Positions 9,911-19,104 of a stretch of 64,000 nucleotides of DNA are shown in pieces. Position numbers and translations under genes: made by a program. The DNA comes from Allopontixanthobacter sediminis (lineage in GTDB: Bacteria; Pseudomonadota; Alphaproteobacteria; Sphingomonadales; Sphingomonadaceae). The notes beneath the pieces were generated by a model. The model searched no databases. It was not told the DNA's origin and saw only the letters and a list, made by a program, of their open reading frames with translations. The DNA is taken from positions 992,001-1,056,000 of the forward strand of contig NZ_WTYL01000001.1 in the NCBI RefSeq assembly GCF_009828115.1, given 5' to 3'. Within the stretch, counting starts at the first letter, position 1. Each line of letters opens with the position of its first letter.

Positions 9911-12876
9911 TCTTCCCGTCCCATCCATTCATCGAGCCGCATCAACTGGTCATATGTGTTGTAGCTCACCGCGTCCGGATTGAGCCTAGCGATGAACGGC
10001 TCGTCGCCCAATATCCAGCGGTCCAGCGCGTCGTGCAGCATATCCTCGGCCATCGGCAGGAAGTCGAGCGGGTCGATCTTGTTCCGCTTTCCGCCGTCCT
10101 TCACCGGACTTGCAACGTAGCCAAAACCTTCTTCGCCACTCGGCCTTCTGCTAAGCGACCAATATTCGAATTTCCGCGCCTCGCCCTCGATGCCCTCAAA
10201 GCCGCCTCGCTCCGCGATCAAGCCGATCGTCCCGAGTTGCAGCGCAAATCCTTTCGCGACCTGTGGGCCGCTCGGCGATTTGCCGGTCTTGTAATCGACT
10301 ATCGCCAGCCCCCCGTCTTCAAGCGCGTCGATCCGGTCCGCCTTGCCCTTGATGGTGATGCCCTTGATTTCCATCCGGCCCGATTTTTCAAACAGCACGG
10401 GAGTCCGTCCGTCGAATGCGGCGATTGTCTGCTCGGCCCATTTAAGCGCCTCCAGCAGGCGGGGCCGCCACAACGCGCGCATCAACGGATGCGCGTTCAT
10501 CTGCTGCAACACCTCCGCCGCGACTTCCTGCATCGGACGCCCACTCTTGTGCCATTGCTCAAGGATTTCGTGCGCCGCAGTTCCGCGCCAGGCGGCTGAC
10601 GGATCGGCATCGAGTGGCTCCAGCTCCGACAGGCGCAGGATGCTCGCGGCGTAGAACTGATACGGGTCGGAGCGCAGCCGGTCGAGTGCGGTCACGCTGA
10701 TCTGCACCCGCCGCTGCTCTGCCGAGGGCCGCGGCTGCGGGCGTTCGTAAAGCTTGGGCGGCTCGGCATAATCGAGCGCTGCGGCCAGGTCCTTGATGTG
10801 GGTCAGTTGGTGCCGGGGAAGCAGGTCGGTGCCGAGCAAAGCCTGCACCCGCAGCAGGAAGCGCGAAGGGATCGCCGGACCGGCGGTATCGCGCCGCGCC
10901 CTACTTAGCACGACTTCCGGTGCGCCGAGCGCTCCGGCGAGGTCATGCGCTGACAGGCCAATCCGGAAATCGGCGCCGGGTACGCCCAGCGCGCGCAGCA
11001 CGGGCGCAGCCAGCAAGGGGTCGGGGGCGGGCGCGGCAGGCCAGCTGCCTTCGTTTAGCCCGGCACAAATCACCAGGTCCGCGCGGCTCATCCGCGATTC
11101 GAGCAGGCCGTAGATGGCAACCCGTGGATGCCCGCCATAGGGCGGACGGACCGCGACCAGTTCCATAGCGTCCTGCAGAACCGTGTGCAGTTCGCGCAGA
11201 TCGATGACGGTGCCGACATCGCGGGCATGGAGCCTGAGCTCTTCGATGAGCGAGGCCAGCGCACGGCCATCTTCGCGCGACCAGATCGCATCGCCGCACA
11301 AACTTTCCGCAGCGGCGGACAGCGCGTCGAGCCGGTCCGCGAATGGCCGGTCGCCCCGGTCCGCCACCAGTGGCGCAAGGGTCACCTCGACGCCGTGCCA
11401 CCACTCCTCGACCTTTGCCTTGGCCGCTATCGGCGCCAGCGGTGCAAGTCCCGGTGCCGGGCGCGGACCGCGCAGTTTAAGCTCCAGAGCGCGGACATTG
11501 GCCAGCCATTCGCGCCGTTCTTCCCCGAGATGCACCAGCGGATGCTGGAGCAGCGCCATCAACGGCACTGGCGGAACATTCTCCGACGCGGCCTCTGCCA
11601 GCAGCAGGAACAGGCGGCCCGCCGGCGTATCACTAAGCGGGCGGCCAGCGGAATCGTCCGCAGTGATGTTCCAGCGCCGCAAATGCTGGACGATACGCCG
11701 GGCTAGCCCGCGGTCCGGGGTGATGACATTGACGCGCTTCGCCGGCTCCTCGACCGCCTCACGCACCAGCAGCGCGATGGCCTGTGCTTCTTCTTCGGGA
11801 CCCGCGGTTTCCATCAGGCGGACGCCGGACAAGCGGCGCTTGTCCGCTTCCAGGTCCGCCCAGCCCTTGCTGGCTTCGGGCGGCAGGAACAGCGAAGAAA
11901 TCGCGTATGTCCGGTCAGGTGAAGCCGCAGTCAGCCCCTTGCGGTGCCATTGGCGAACTTCACCGCGCGCGATGCCCATCCGGTTGAGCAACAGCTTGAG
12001 ATGATATTGCGGGTGGGTCACGGCGTCGCCGCGCGTGAACGGCGGATCGCCGGCCTGTTCCGGTGCGCCGGCGGTGCCAAGCTCGGCCCACACCGCATCG
12101 GCCATCGCCAGGTCGAGATCGGGCAGGATCACCGCGCCTTGTGGCAATTCCGACACCACCCGCAGCAGCCGCGCAAGCGCCGGCGCCGCACTGGTGACCC
12201 CGGCCGCGACGATCGGAGTGGCGGGCGGCTGCGCTTTCCAACGCTGGGCGGCAAAATCGAACAGGCGGTTGCGGCGCGCGGCAGCGTCCAGTTCCCCGGC
12301 CGCCGTCAGTTCCGCAAGCCAACGCAGCTGGACCCGGGCGAAGGTGCGCAGGCTGTCCTGCCAGTGGACTGCGAGATCGGGCCGCAAACCAAGGACGTTC
12401 TCGCCCAGAAGTTCTTCCGGACCGATATCCTCGACCAGCAGCCGGTCCATCGCGGAGGCAACATCGCGGGCCATGCGGAGCAGCGCGCTGCCCCGCGGTG
12501 CGTCCTTGCCGAGTTCCTCTCGCAGCAATTCAGCCAGCCGCAGCCAGCGGCGCGTCGGATCCACGCTGCGAGGAATATCGGCAGCGCCGAGCGGATCGAG
12601 CAAACTGCCAAGCGTCTCGTCGAGATCGAGGTCACCCACCACGGCCATGCGCGGCATCAGCATTCCGCCCAATCCAGCGGCACCGAAATGGCGGATGAAC
12701 GCCTCGCTGACAGTGCGAACGGCACGGGTGCTGGGGAGCAGCAGTGTCAGCCGGACCAGGCCGACATCGTCCTGCGCATATCGCGGGACCAGTCCGGCGA
12801 CCAGGGCATCCGCAAATCCGCGGTGCGCCGCGATGGAATAGACGTGAGGTGGTTGGTTCCGGGGGCCGTCAGCCAC
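9907..12876 (-). CDS. addB: Double-strand break repair protein AddB
   Basis: Partner of AddA, giving the second nuclease and the inactive helicase-like scaffold. The 989-residue product starts with GTG at 12876, overlapping the end of murU by 8 bases. It lacks an N-terminal Walker A, as expected for the alphaproteobacterial AddB form. The C-terminal region has the nuclease fold pattern: AWRGTAAHEILEQWH, KGKADRIDALEDGG, then AIVDYKTGKSPSG with the catalytic D and K. It ends in the ATGA overlap with addA. The alphaproteobacterial family typically has about 1000 residues, so this copy looks full length. Confidence 0.93.
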   Translation of the reverse strand: MADGPRNQPPHVYSIAAHRGFADALVAGLVPRYAQDDVGLVRLTLLLPSTRAVRTVSEAFIRHFGAAGLGGMLMPRMAVVGDLDLDETLGSLLDPLGAADIPRSVDPTRRWLRLAELLREELGKDAPRGSALLRMARDVASAMDRLLVEDIGPEELLGENVLGLRPDLAVHWQDSLRTFARVQLRWLAELTAAGELDAAARRNRLFDFAAQRWKAQPPATPIVAAGVTSAAPALARLLRVVSELPQGAVILPDLDLAMADAVWAELGTAGAPEQAGDPPFTRGDAVTHPQYHLKLLLNRMGIARGEVRQWHRKGLTAASPDRTYAISSLFLPPEASKGWADLEADKRRLSGVRLMETAGPEEEAQAIALLVREAVEEPAKRVNVITPDRGLARRIVQHLRRWNITADDSAGRPLSDTPAGRLFLLLAEAASENVPPVPLMALLQHPLVHLGEERREWLANVRALELKLRGPRPAPGLAPLAPIAAKAKVEEWWHGVEVTLAPLVADRGDRPFADRLDALSAAAESLCGDAIWSREDGRALASLIEELRLHARDVGTVIDLRELHTVLQDAMELVAVRPPYGGHPRVAIYGLLESRMSRADLVICAGLNEGSWPAAPAPDPLLAAPVLRALGVPGADFRIGLSAHDLAGALGAPEVVLSRARRDTAGPAIPSRFLLRVQALLGTDLLPRHQLTHIKDLAAALDYAEPPKLYERPQPRPSAEQRRVQISVTALDRLRSDPYQFYAASILRLSELEPLDADPSAAWRGTAAHEILEQWHKSGRPMQEVAAEVLQQMNAHPLMRALWRPRLLEALKWAEQTIAAFDGRTPVLFEKSGRMEIKGITIKGKADRIDALEDGGLAIVDYKTGKSPSGPQVAKGFALQLGTIGLIAERGGFEGIEGEARKFEYWSLSRRPSGEEGFGYVASPVKDGGKRNKIDPLDFLPMAEDMLHDALDRWILGDEPFIARLNPDAVSYNTYDQLMRLDEWMGREE

Positions 12877-13600
12877 GTTTCAGGGCTTCTTCGGTCGGAC
12901 GGATTGCCTGCGGCGTCCCGACTTCGAACCATTGGCCGGTGAAACTGGTGCCGAACAGGCGACCTTCCTCGATCGCGCGTTCCCACAGGATGTTAGTCGA
13001 AAACGGCCCTTCCGGCGGTTCCCTCAGCAACCGGTGCGAGACAATCTGGATGCCGGTATAAATGAAGGGCGCGATCCGGCCAGAACGGCGGCGCGTGAGA
13101 CGCCCGACCGGGTCCATCTGGAAGTCGCCCTTGCCCCTGAAATTAAGCGCCCGCGCGTGGGGCACCATCAACAGCAGCGCATCCATCTCGTCCGGGTTCC
13201 AACGGTTCGACAGGTCGTGGAAGGCATCGCGCGGCCCGTCGAGCCAGATGTTGTCGGCGTTGAGGCAGAAAAACGGATCGGGCAGAAGGCCCTGCGCCTT
13301 CACCATTCCGCCGCCGGTTTCCAGCAGTTGGCCGCGTTCGTCGGAAATAGTGATTGCGGGACTCCGACGTTCCCCCAGATGCGCTTCAAGAGCGTCTGCC
13401 AGATAGTGGACATTGACCATCGCCCTGGTCACTCCGGCATCGGCCATCCGGTCCAGCGCGTGATCGATCAGCGGCTTCCCCGCGACACGGACGAGCGGCT
13501 TGGGCTGCGACGCAGTGAGCGGGCGCATGCGCTTGCCGAGCCCGGCGGCCATGACCATCGCAGTGTCCGAGACCAAACCGTTCGAATGGCCCGCGCTCAT
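12869..13600 (-). CDS. murU: N-acetylmuramate 1-phosphate uridylyltransferase
   Basis: Nucleotidyltransferase that converts MurNAc-1-phosphate to UDP-MurNAc, bypassing de novo synthesis in the fosfomycin-insensitive peptidoglycan recycling route known from Pseudomonas and Caulobacter. The 243-residue product has the sugar-nucleotidyltransferase signature AAGLGKRMRPLT (18-29), PKPLVRVAGKPLIDH and LNADNIW. The start at 13600 overlaps the amgK stop as ATGA; a longer frame exists upstream but runs inside amgK. Its partner kinase AmgK is immediately upstream, which raises confidence in the specific name. Confidence 0.9.
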   Translation of the reverse strand: MSAGHSNGLVSDTAMVMAAGLGKRMRPLTASQPKPLVRVAGKPLIDHALDRMADAGVTRAMVNVHYLADALEAHLGERRSPAITISDERGQLLETGGGMVKAQGLLPDPFFCLNADNIWLDGPRDAFHDLSNRWNPDEMDALLLMVPHARALNFRGKGDFQMDPVGRLTRRRSGRIAPFIYTGIQIVSHRLLREPPEGPFSTNILWERAIEEGRLFGTSFTGQWFEVGTPQAIRPTEEALKRG

Positions 13601-14589
13601 GCGATTTCCCCGCCGAAATTGTCGCGCACCGGTCGCGGGATATTGGCATCGAACCATGTGGACACGGGGGCGAGCGCAGGATGCCGCAGATCACGCTCAA
13701 GCGCTTCCCACACCCGCGGAATGTAGGAAAGGTAACGCGGTTTCCCGTCACGCCTCCATAGGCGTGCAAAGATGCCCACGATCTTGGCGTTCCGTTGGGC
13801 ACCGAGCCGCGCGTAATCCGCCAGGAAATCCTCATCCGCGCCGGTCTGCGCCAGATAATGGTCCAGCATCCGCCGCTCCAGATCGGCAGAGACATCGCGC
13901 CGGGCGTCCTGGAGCAGAGACACCAGATCGTAGGCGGGATGGCCGACAAGCGCGTCCTGGAAATCGAGCAGGCCCTGCGCGCCATGCCCCGACGCGTCAG
14001 GGTCCAGCAGCATGATGTTCTCCGCATGATAATCGCGCAGCACCGTCACCTGACCTTCAGGCTTCGCCAGCAGGGGTGCGAGCGCCGCGTTCCAGGCCTG
14101 CAGAAAACTGTCACCGTCGGCGTCGATATGCATCGCCGGACAATACCATTCGGTCAGAAGTGCCGCCTCGCGCGAGTAGACTTCCATATCATACGGCGCG
14201 AACGGTCCGGCGGGCTTGGCGTGAAGCCGCGCCAAGGCATCGACCGCCTCGGTATAGGCGCCGGTTTCGCCCTGCGGGTTGGCATCGAGCCAGTCACGCA
14301 TTCGGTCGTCGCCGAAATCCTCGATCAGAACCCAGCCCCGCGCTGCATCTTCGGCGAAAATTTTTGGCGCGCGCATGGCGTTTTCGTTGAGCCATTCCGC
14401 CACGTGAAGGAATGGCGCAGGATCTTCCTCTGGCGGCGGGGCAAACATCAGCATGGCGCGGCGGTCGTCGCCGACGATGCGGAAATAGCGGCGGAAGGAC
14501 GCGTCGCCTGGAATCGGGTCGATCGCAGCGCCGCCCCAACCCGCATTTTCGAGGAAGGAATCGATACCGGCGGGTAGGAGTTCGCTCAT
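13597..14589 (-). CDS. amgK: N-acetylmuramate/N-acetylglucosamine kinase (AmgK)
   Basis: Anomeric sugar kinase of the aminoglycoside-phosphotransferase fold that phosphorylates recycled MurNAc (and GlcNAc) at C1 to feed MurU. The 330-residue product has GDASFRRYFRI (nucleotide loop), VLRDYHAENIMLL (catalytic loop; D and N) and LLDFQDALVGHPAYDLVSL (metal-binding DFQ). It starts at 14589, sharing ATGA with the tsaE stop. The order tsaE-amgK-murU supports the wall-recycling assignment over antibiotic resistance. Confidence 0.9.
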   Translation of the reverse strand: MSELLPAGIDSFLENAGWGGAAIDPIPGDASFRRYFRIVGDDRRAMLMFAPPPEEDPAPFLHVAEWLNENAMRAPKIFAEDAARGWVLIEDFGDDRMRDWLDANPQGETGAYTEAVDALARLHAKPAGPFAPYDMEVYSREAALLTEWYCPAMHIDADGDSFLQAWNAALAPLLAKPEGQVTVLRDYHAENIMLLDPDASGHGAQGLLDFQDALVGHPAYDLVSLLQDARRDVSADLERRMLDHYLAQTGADEDFLADYARLGAQRNAKIVGIFARLWRRDGKPRYLSYIPRVWEALERDLRHPALAPVSTWFDANIPRPVRDNFGGEIA

Positions 14590-15029
14590 GGCATCCGCCC
14601 TAGCCAATCGGTACCGCCGCGGGCAATCGCAATCCGGCCTTCCTCCGCAACTTCGAGCGAAATTGCGAGACATCCCGGCTCGGATTCGAAGCCGCCGGCG
14701 TTTTCCGGCCATTCCGCCAGCAAAGCGGCACCGGTGCGGTAATCGTCGAGGCCTATCTCGTCGATTTCCCCGGCCCGCTCCAGCCGGTAGAAATCGGCAT
14801 GTACCAGCGGCAGGCGGACCGCAGGCGGGTCATAAGTTTCGATTATCGTGAATGTTGGCGAGGGCACTTCCGCGGAGTAACCGAGTGCCGAGATGATCGC
14901 CCGCGCCAGAGTGGTCTTGCCCGCGCCAACGCTTCCGGACAGGGCAACCACGTCCCCCGCCCGCAACTGCGCCGCGATCCGCACGCCGTATTCTTCCATT
15001 GCGGCAAGATCGGGCAACCGGATCGTCAC
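14586..15029 (-). CDS. tsaE: tRNA threonylcarbamoyladenosine biosynthesis ATPase TsaE
   Basis: Small P-loop ATPase needed with TsaB and TsaD to make t6A at position 37 of ANN-decoding tRNAs. The 147-residue product has Walker A GSVGAGKTT (32-40), PSPTFTIIETY and HADFYRLERAGEIDEIGLDDY, all family hallmarks. The start is GTG at 15029, overlapping the divL stop as GTGA, so translation is coupled to the upstream kinase-like gene. Confidence 0.94.
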   Translation of the reverse strand: MTIRLPDLAAMEEYGVRIAAQLRAGDVVALSGSVGAGKTTLARAIISALGYSAEVPSPTFTIIETYDPPAVRLPLVHADFYRLERAGEIDEIGLDDYRTGAALLAEWPENAGGFESEPGCLAISLEVAEEGRIAIARGGTDWLGRMP

Positions 15030-17380
15030 GGGATCAGGATGGTGGCGCTGGTCCCCGCCCCCTTGCGCGAGATGATTTCGAGCGTCCCGCCGTGCGCTTC
15101 GATCAACTGCCGGGCGAGCGGAATGCCGAGCCCCTGGCGGCGTTCGAGACCGGTACCGTCGGCGCTTGCGCGGAGGCCATCGAGAGCGCGGGACAATTCA
15201 TCCTTCGCCATCCCGGGGCCGTTGTCCGATACCACGATGCGCGTGATGCCCTTCGGTTTGCCGACATCGACCAGGATGCGGCCGCCTTTCGGCGTGGCAG
15301 CGATGGCGTTGTCGAGCAAATGGCCGATCGCCCTGCCAAGCTGCCGGGCATCCGCTTCCAGCTTGCCCCCGGCGCCTCCGCGTAGATCAAGGGTCAGGCC
15401 GGCATCGGTGATCGCTTGTTCGCGCTCGCGGACAATCTTGGTCACGAACGGGAGCAGTTCGATCCGTTCCTTCGCGATCGGGAGCAAGCCAGCCTCGCTC
15501 TGCGAAAGATCGAGGACGTTTTCGACTTGCTCTGTCAGCCGCTCGACGGAGTTCAGGATAGCGGCGACATATTCCTGGCCCTGTTCGGTCAGGGCGCCGG
15601 CAACGCCCGCCTCGAGCAATTCGGCAAACCCGCCGATGGTCGTCAGCGGCGTGCGGAATTCATACGACATATTGGCGAGGAAGCGGGTTTTCACCGCATC
15701 GGCTTCCTCCAGCGCTTCCGCCCGCTGGCGCAGCGCGTCTTCGGCTTTTTGCGAATCGGTAATATCGAGCGTGGTCAGGAGGCCGTTGCCGTCGGGCAGC
15801 GGAACACCGGCAAATTCCAGGGTCCGGCCGTCGGACATCAGGACCCGCCCGGCGGTCCGCTTGCGGTCGAGCGTGGCGGCGCGGATGACTTCGCCGATCG
15901 CCCTTGCCTGCTTTGGCCGGGCGAGGTTGGGCGCGATCGCCTCCAGCATCTTTTCCGCATTCGGATGCCCGTCGAGCATTTCCGGGTCGAGCGCCCAGAC
16001 ACCGGCAAAGCTGCGGTTCCACAATTGCAGAGTACCATTGGGCGCGACAACTGCCAGCGCTTCGAACAGACTGTCGAAAATTGCCGTTCGGGTGCGCAGC
16101 AGCGTGTCGCGAGTGGCCGAAAGGGCGAGTTGCTCCGTGCGGTCTTCGGCGATAAGCACCAGCCCGCCATCGGGCATTGGCTGGGCGACCATGCGCACAT
16201 GGGTGCCGCCCGACAGGGGCCAGGCCTCCTCCTGCGCTTCGTCGCTGGTGAACCATTCGACATGTTCCTTGCGCCACGCAGGGAAATCACGAACCTCGGG
16301 TGTCCGGCCCTGCTCGCGCGCCTCGCTCAACAGGCGCTCAAAACTGGTGCCGACAACGACCGTACTGGGGGCAATTCCGAAAATCCTGCGGAACGGTTGG
16401 TTGGCGAAGGTGAGCTTGCGTTCCGCGTCGAACTGGGCGACACCGATGGAAAGCTGGTCGAGCATGGAGCGCTGGGCGTCGCGAAACGCGCGAAAACTGC
16501 GCGCCTGTTCTTCCATTTCCTCGATATCGACGGCGTATCCGGCCACCCCGTCATTGCCAAGCGGCAGGTCGCTAACCCGCAGGCTACGCCGCTGTCCGTC
16601 AATCGTGGTGGCGACGATCCGTTCGATCGACTGGTTCTGCTCAGCCGCCTGAGCCGCGATCTGGGCGGCGGTAAGTCCGTCGACGGGTTCGACCAGCTCG
16701 AGCTGCTTTTCGACCGTAACATCGGCGCTGGGCGCGCCGACCGCCTTGACGTAGGCCTTGTTGACCAGCCGCAACCGGCTGTCCGGACCACGGAACCACA
16801 TCGGGATCGGAGCCGCTTCGATCAGGCCGACCAACGCGGAGAAATCGCCCTTCGCGCGCGCAGCGTCTTCACGGAGCTGGGCCAACTCGCCTTCGCTTTC
16901 GCTGAAGTCGAACACCCAGATGAGCGCTGCCCCACCCGGCGATATCTGGGGGTCGGCAAGGTAGCCGCGCAAGGCCAGGCTGCGGTGCGAACCGGCGGTG
17001 GTCAGCGAGAGCCGGAACGGGGCGGCTGTGCGCTGGGTGTGGCGCACCTTTTGGGTGAGATCAGCCAGTTGTTCCGGAGAAAGGCCGGCGAGTGAGCCAT
17101 CCTTGCGTTCCCCCGACAGTTCGCTGAGATACTGGGGCAGCTTGTCGATGCCGAGCCAGCCCGCGAGACGTTCCGACCCCTCGATCCGGCCGTCAGCGCG
17201 GACCAGCAGCGGGATGGCCGGCGCTTCGTCGATCATCCGGGCCATCCGGCGTGCGGCTTTTCGGCTTTGTTCGGCCTGTTTCGATTTGGACCCTGCGGCA
17301 ATCATCACCCATGCCGCGCCCGCAGTCCAGGCGGCGAGCAAGAGACCGATCAGGGCCAGCGCGGTGGCGGATAATTCCAT
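15026..17380 (-). CDS. divL: DivL-type PAS sensor pseudo-histidine kinase with Tyr in place of the H-box His
   Basis: Inner-membrane cell-cycle regulator. In Caulobacter, DivL binds phosphorylated or unphosphorylated DivK and controls the CckA-CtrA relay. The 784-residue product has an N-terminal membrane segment (about 7-28), several PAS-like regions (about 45-150, 185-290, 300-415, 425-540), then a dimerisation helix reading FLANMSYEFRTPL. The usual MSHELRTP histidine is replaced by Tyr573 (codon at 15664-15662), the known DivL hallmark. The ATPase domain looks intact: HLLDNAIAATP (N box), VSDNGPGM (G1) and QGLGIPLARQLIEAHGG (G2). It heads the overlapped operon to tsaE and beyond. The name rests on the Tyr and family knowledge of its tsaE neighbourhood. 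Confidence 0.88.
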   Translation of the reverse strand: MELSATALALIGLLLAAWTAGAAWVMIAAGSKSKQAEQSRKAARRMARMIDEAPAIPLLVRADGRIEGSERLAGWLGIDKLPQYLSELSGERKDGSLAGLSPEQLADLTQKVRHTQRTAAPFRLSLTTAGSHRSLALRGYLADPQISPGGAALIWVFDFSESEGELAQLREDAARAKGDFSALVGLIEAAPIPMWFRGPDSRLRLVNKAYVKAVGAPSADVTVEKQLELVEPVDGLTAAQIAAQAAEQNQSIERIVATTIDGQRRSLRVSDLPLGNDGVAGYAVDIEEMEEQARSFRAFRDAQRSMLDQLSIGVAQFDAERKLTFANQPFRRIFGIAPSTVVVGTSFERLLSEAREQGRTPEVRDFPAWRKEHVEWFTSDEAQEEAWPLSGGTHVRMVAQPMPDGGLVLIAEDRTEQLALSATRDTLLRTRTAIFDSLFEALAVVAPNGTLQLWNRSFAGVWALDPEMLDGHPNAEKMLEAIAPNLARPKQARAIGEVIRAATLDRKRTAGRVLMSDGRTLEFAGVPLPDGNGLLTTLDITDSQKAEDALRQRAEALEEADAVKTRFLANMSYEFRTPLTTIGGFAELLEAGVAGALTEQGQEYVAAILNSVERLTEQVENVLDLSQSEAGLLPIAKERIELLPFVTKIVREREQAITDAGLTLDLRGGAGGKLEADARQLGRAIGHLLDNAIAATPKGGRILVDVGKPKGITRIVVSDNGPGMAKDELSRALDGLRASADGTGLERRQGLGIPLARQLIEAHGGTLEIISRKGAGTSATILIP

Positions 17381-17451
17381 GGGGTTTCAGCTATGCTGCG
17401 CAGGGCCATGATGCAATGGCCGCAAGAGGGTAGTGACCAACAAAAGCACAC

Positions 17452-17488
17452 AAGAAAAAGGCGGCCCCGCCGGATGACGGAGCCGCCT
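17452..17488 (-). terminator. Intrinsic terminator of ahcY
   Basis: On the minus strand, arms AGGCGGC (17482-17488) and GCCGCCT (17459-17465) flank a GC-rich loop. The second arm is followed by a T-rich run (complement of 17452-17459). It lies just after the ahcY stop and before divL, so ahcY and divL are separate transcripts. Confidence 0.8.
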
Positions 17489-17506
17489 GTTTTTCAGGGC
17501 CCGGTT

Positions 17507-18919
17507 TTAGTACCGGTAGTGGTCCGGCTTGAAGGGGCCTTCCTGCGGTACACCGATGTAATCGGCCTGCTTCTTGCTCATCTGGGTCAGCTTGACGCCA
17601 AGCTTTTCAAGATGGAGCGCGGCAACCTTTTCGTCGAGATGCTTGGGCAGCACATAGACGTCGTTTTCGTACTGGTCGTTACGCAGGAACAGTTCGATCT
17701 GCGCCAGGACCTGGTTGGTGAAGCTGGCGCTCATCACAAAGCTCGGGTGGCCGGTCGCACAGCCAAGATTAACCAGGCGCCCCTTGGCGAGAATCAAGAT
17801 CTGTTTACCGTCCGGGAAGGTGACCATGTCGGTCCCTTCCTTGATCTGCGTCCAGTCGTAATTGTCGAGCGCGCCAATCTGGATTTCGCTGTCGAAGTGG
17901 CCGATGTTGCAGACGATGGCCATGTTCTTCATCGCCTTCATGTGTTCGGCGGTGATCACGTCTTCGTTTCCAGTCGCGGTAACGAAGATGTCGCAGCGCT
18001 TCACTGCTTCTTCCATGGTTACGACTTCATAGCCTTCCATGGCGGCCTGCAGCGCGCAGATCGGATCGACTTCGGTCACCATCACCCGGGCGCCGCCCTG
18101 GCGCAGCGACGCGGCCGAACCCTTGCCAACATCGCCGAAACCGGCAACGCAGGCGACCTTGCCGGACAGCATCACGTCGGTGGCGCGGCGGATCGCGTCG
18201 ACCAGGCTTTCACGGCAGCCATACAGATTGTCGAACTTCGATTTGGTCACGCTGTCGTTCACGTTGATCGCCGGGAACGGCAGTTTGCCCTGTTTGGCGA
18301 TCTGATAAAGACGGTGGACGCCGGTGGTGGTTTCTTCCGAAACACCGCGAATGTTGTTCACCGATTTGGTCAGGTAGCCCGGGTTCTTGGCCACATAAGC
18401 CTTGAGCGCGCGCTGCATTTCGATTTCTTCGGCGTTCTGCGGATCGGGCATGGTTTCACCCGCTTCCAAGCGTGCGCCCCACAACGCGAACATGGTGGCA
18501 TCGCCGCCATCGTCGAGAATGATGTTGGCGGTCTGGTCCGGATCGGCATGGGTCCACCAATCGAAGATCTTGCCGACGTAATCCCAGTAATCGGCCAGGC
18601 TTTCACCCTTGATGGCAAACACCGGAACACCCGAAGCTGCGATTGCCGCAGCAGCATGGTCCTGCGTCGAGAAGATGTTGCAGGTTGCCCAGCGGACTTC
18701 CGCGCCCAGCGCGGTCAGGGTCTCGATCAGGACCGCGGTCTGGATGGTCATGTGCAGTGAACCGGTGATCCGCGCGCCGGCCAGCGGCTTGCTGTTCCCG
18801 AATTCTTCACGCAGCGCCATCAGGCCGGGCATTTCGGTTTCAGCGATGCGGATTTCAGCACGGCCGTAATCGGCAAGCGAGATGTCCTTGATGATGTAAT
18901 CGATGTTGTCGGCGGCCAC
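17507..18919 (-). CDS. ahcY: Adenosylhomocysteinase (S-adenosylhomocysteine hydrolase)
   Basis: NAD-dependent hydrolysis of S-adenosylhomocysteine to homocysteine and adenosine, relieving product inhibition of methyltransferases. The 470-residue product has [16 protein letters not shown], the proteobacterial insertion with [21 protein letters not shown] (NAD loop), [10 protein letters not shown] and [16 protein letters not shown]. The chosen GTG at 18919 follows AGGAG with 7-base spacing and gives [15 protein letters not shown], the usual start. The frame runs on to 19039 but that part lies over a palindromic operator-like site. It diverges from a peroxiredoxin gene. Confidence 0.97.
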   Translation of the reverse strand: MAADNIDYIIKDISLADYGRAEIRIAETEMPGLMALREEFGNSKPLAGARITGSLHMTIQTAVLIETLTALGAEVRWATCNIFSTQDHAAAAIAASGVPVFAIKGESLADYWDYVGKIFDWWTHADPDQTANIILDDGGDATMFALWGARLEAGETMPDPQNAEEIEMQRALKAYVAKNPGYLTKSVNNIRGVSEETTTGVHRLYQIAKQGKLPFPAINVNDSVTKSKFDNLYGCRESLVDAIRRATDVMLSGKVACVAGFGDVGKGSAASLRQGGARVMVTEVDPICALQAAMEGYEVVTMEEAVKRCDIFVTATGNEDVITAEHMKAMKNMAIVCNIGHFDSEIQIGALDNYDWTQIKEGTDMVTFPDGKQILILAKGRLVNLGCATGHPSFVMSASFTNQVLAQIELFLRNDQYENDVYVLPKHLDEKVAALHLEKLGVKLTQMSKKQADYIGVPQEGPFKPDHYRY

Positions 18920-19008
18920 GGGGATTCTCCTGGAAAGTGTCCATTCACGCCGTTGCGGACGCACGGCAATCTGGGGGCGCATGTAGCGATCAAGGGCCCC
19001 TGAAGCAA

Positions 19009-19028
19009 ATATAAAGCGATCTTTATAT
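19009..19028. promoter_or_regulatory. Perfect palindrome ATATAAAG-N4-CTTTATAT upstream of ahcY
   Basis: Eight-base perfect inverted repeat with spacer CGAT, AT-rich in a GC-rich genome, 90 bases before ahcY and 77 before the peroxiredoxin gene. Palindromes of this type occur before SAM-cycle genes in proteobacteria and are bound by ArsR-family regulators such as SahR. I infer such an operator here. The regulator gene is not in this window. Confidence 0.55.
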
Positions 19029-19104
19029 GATGTTGTCATTGCTCCGCCACCGAGGCGCCCTATATCTGTGCCAGAACGCAGTTTTCACGAAAGGATATTA
19101 CCCC

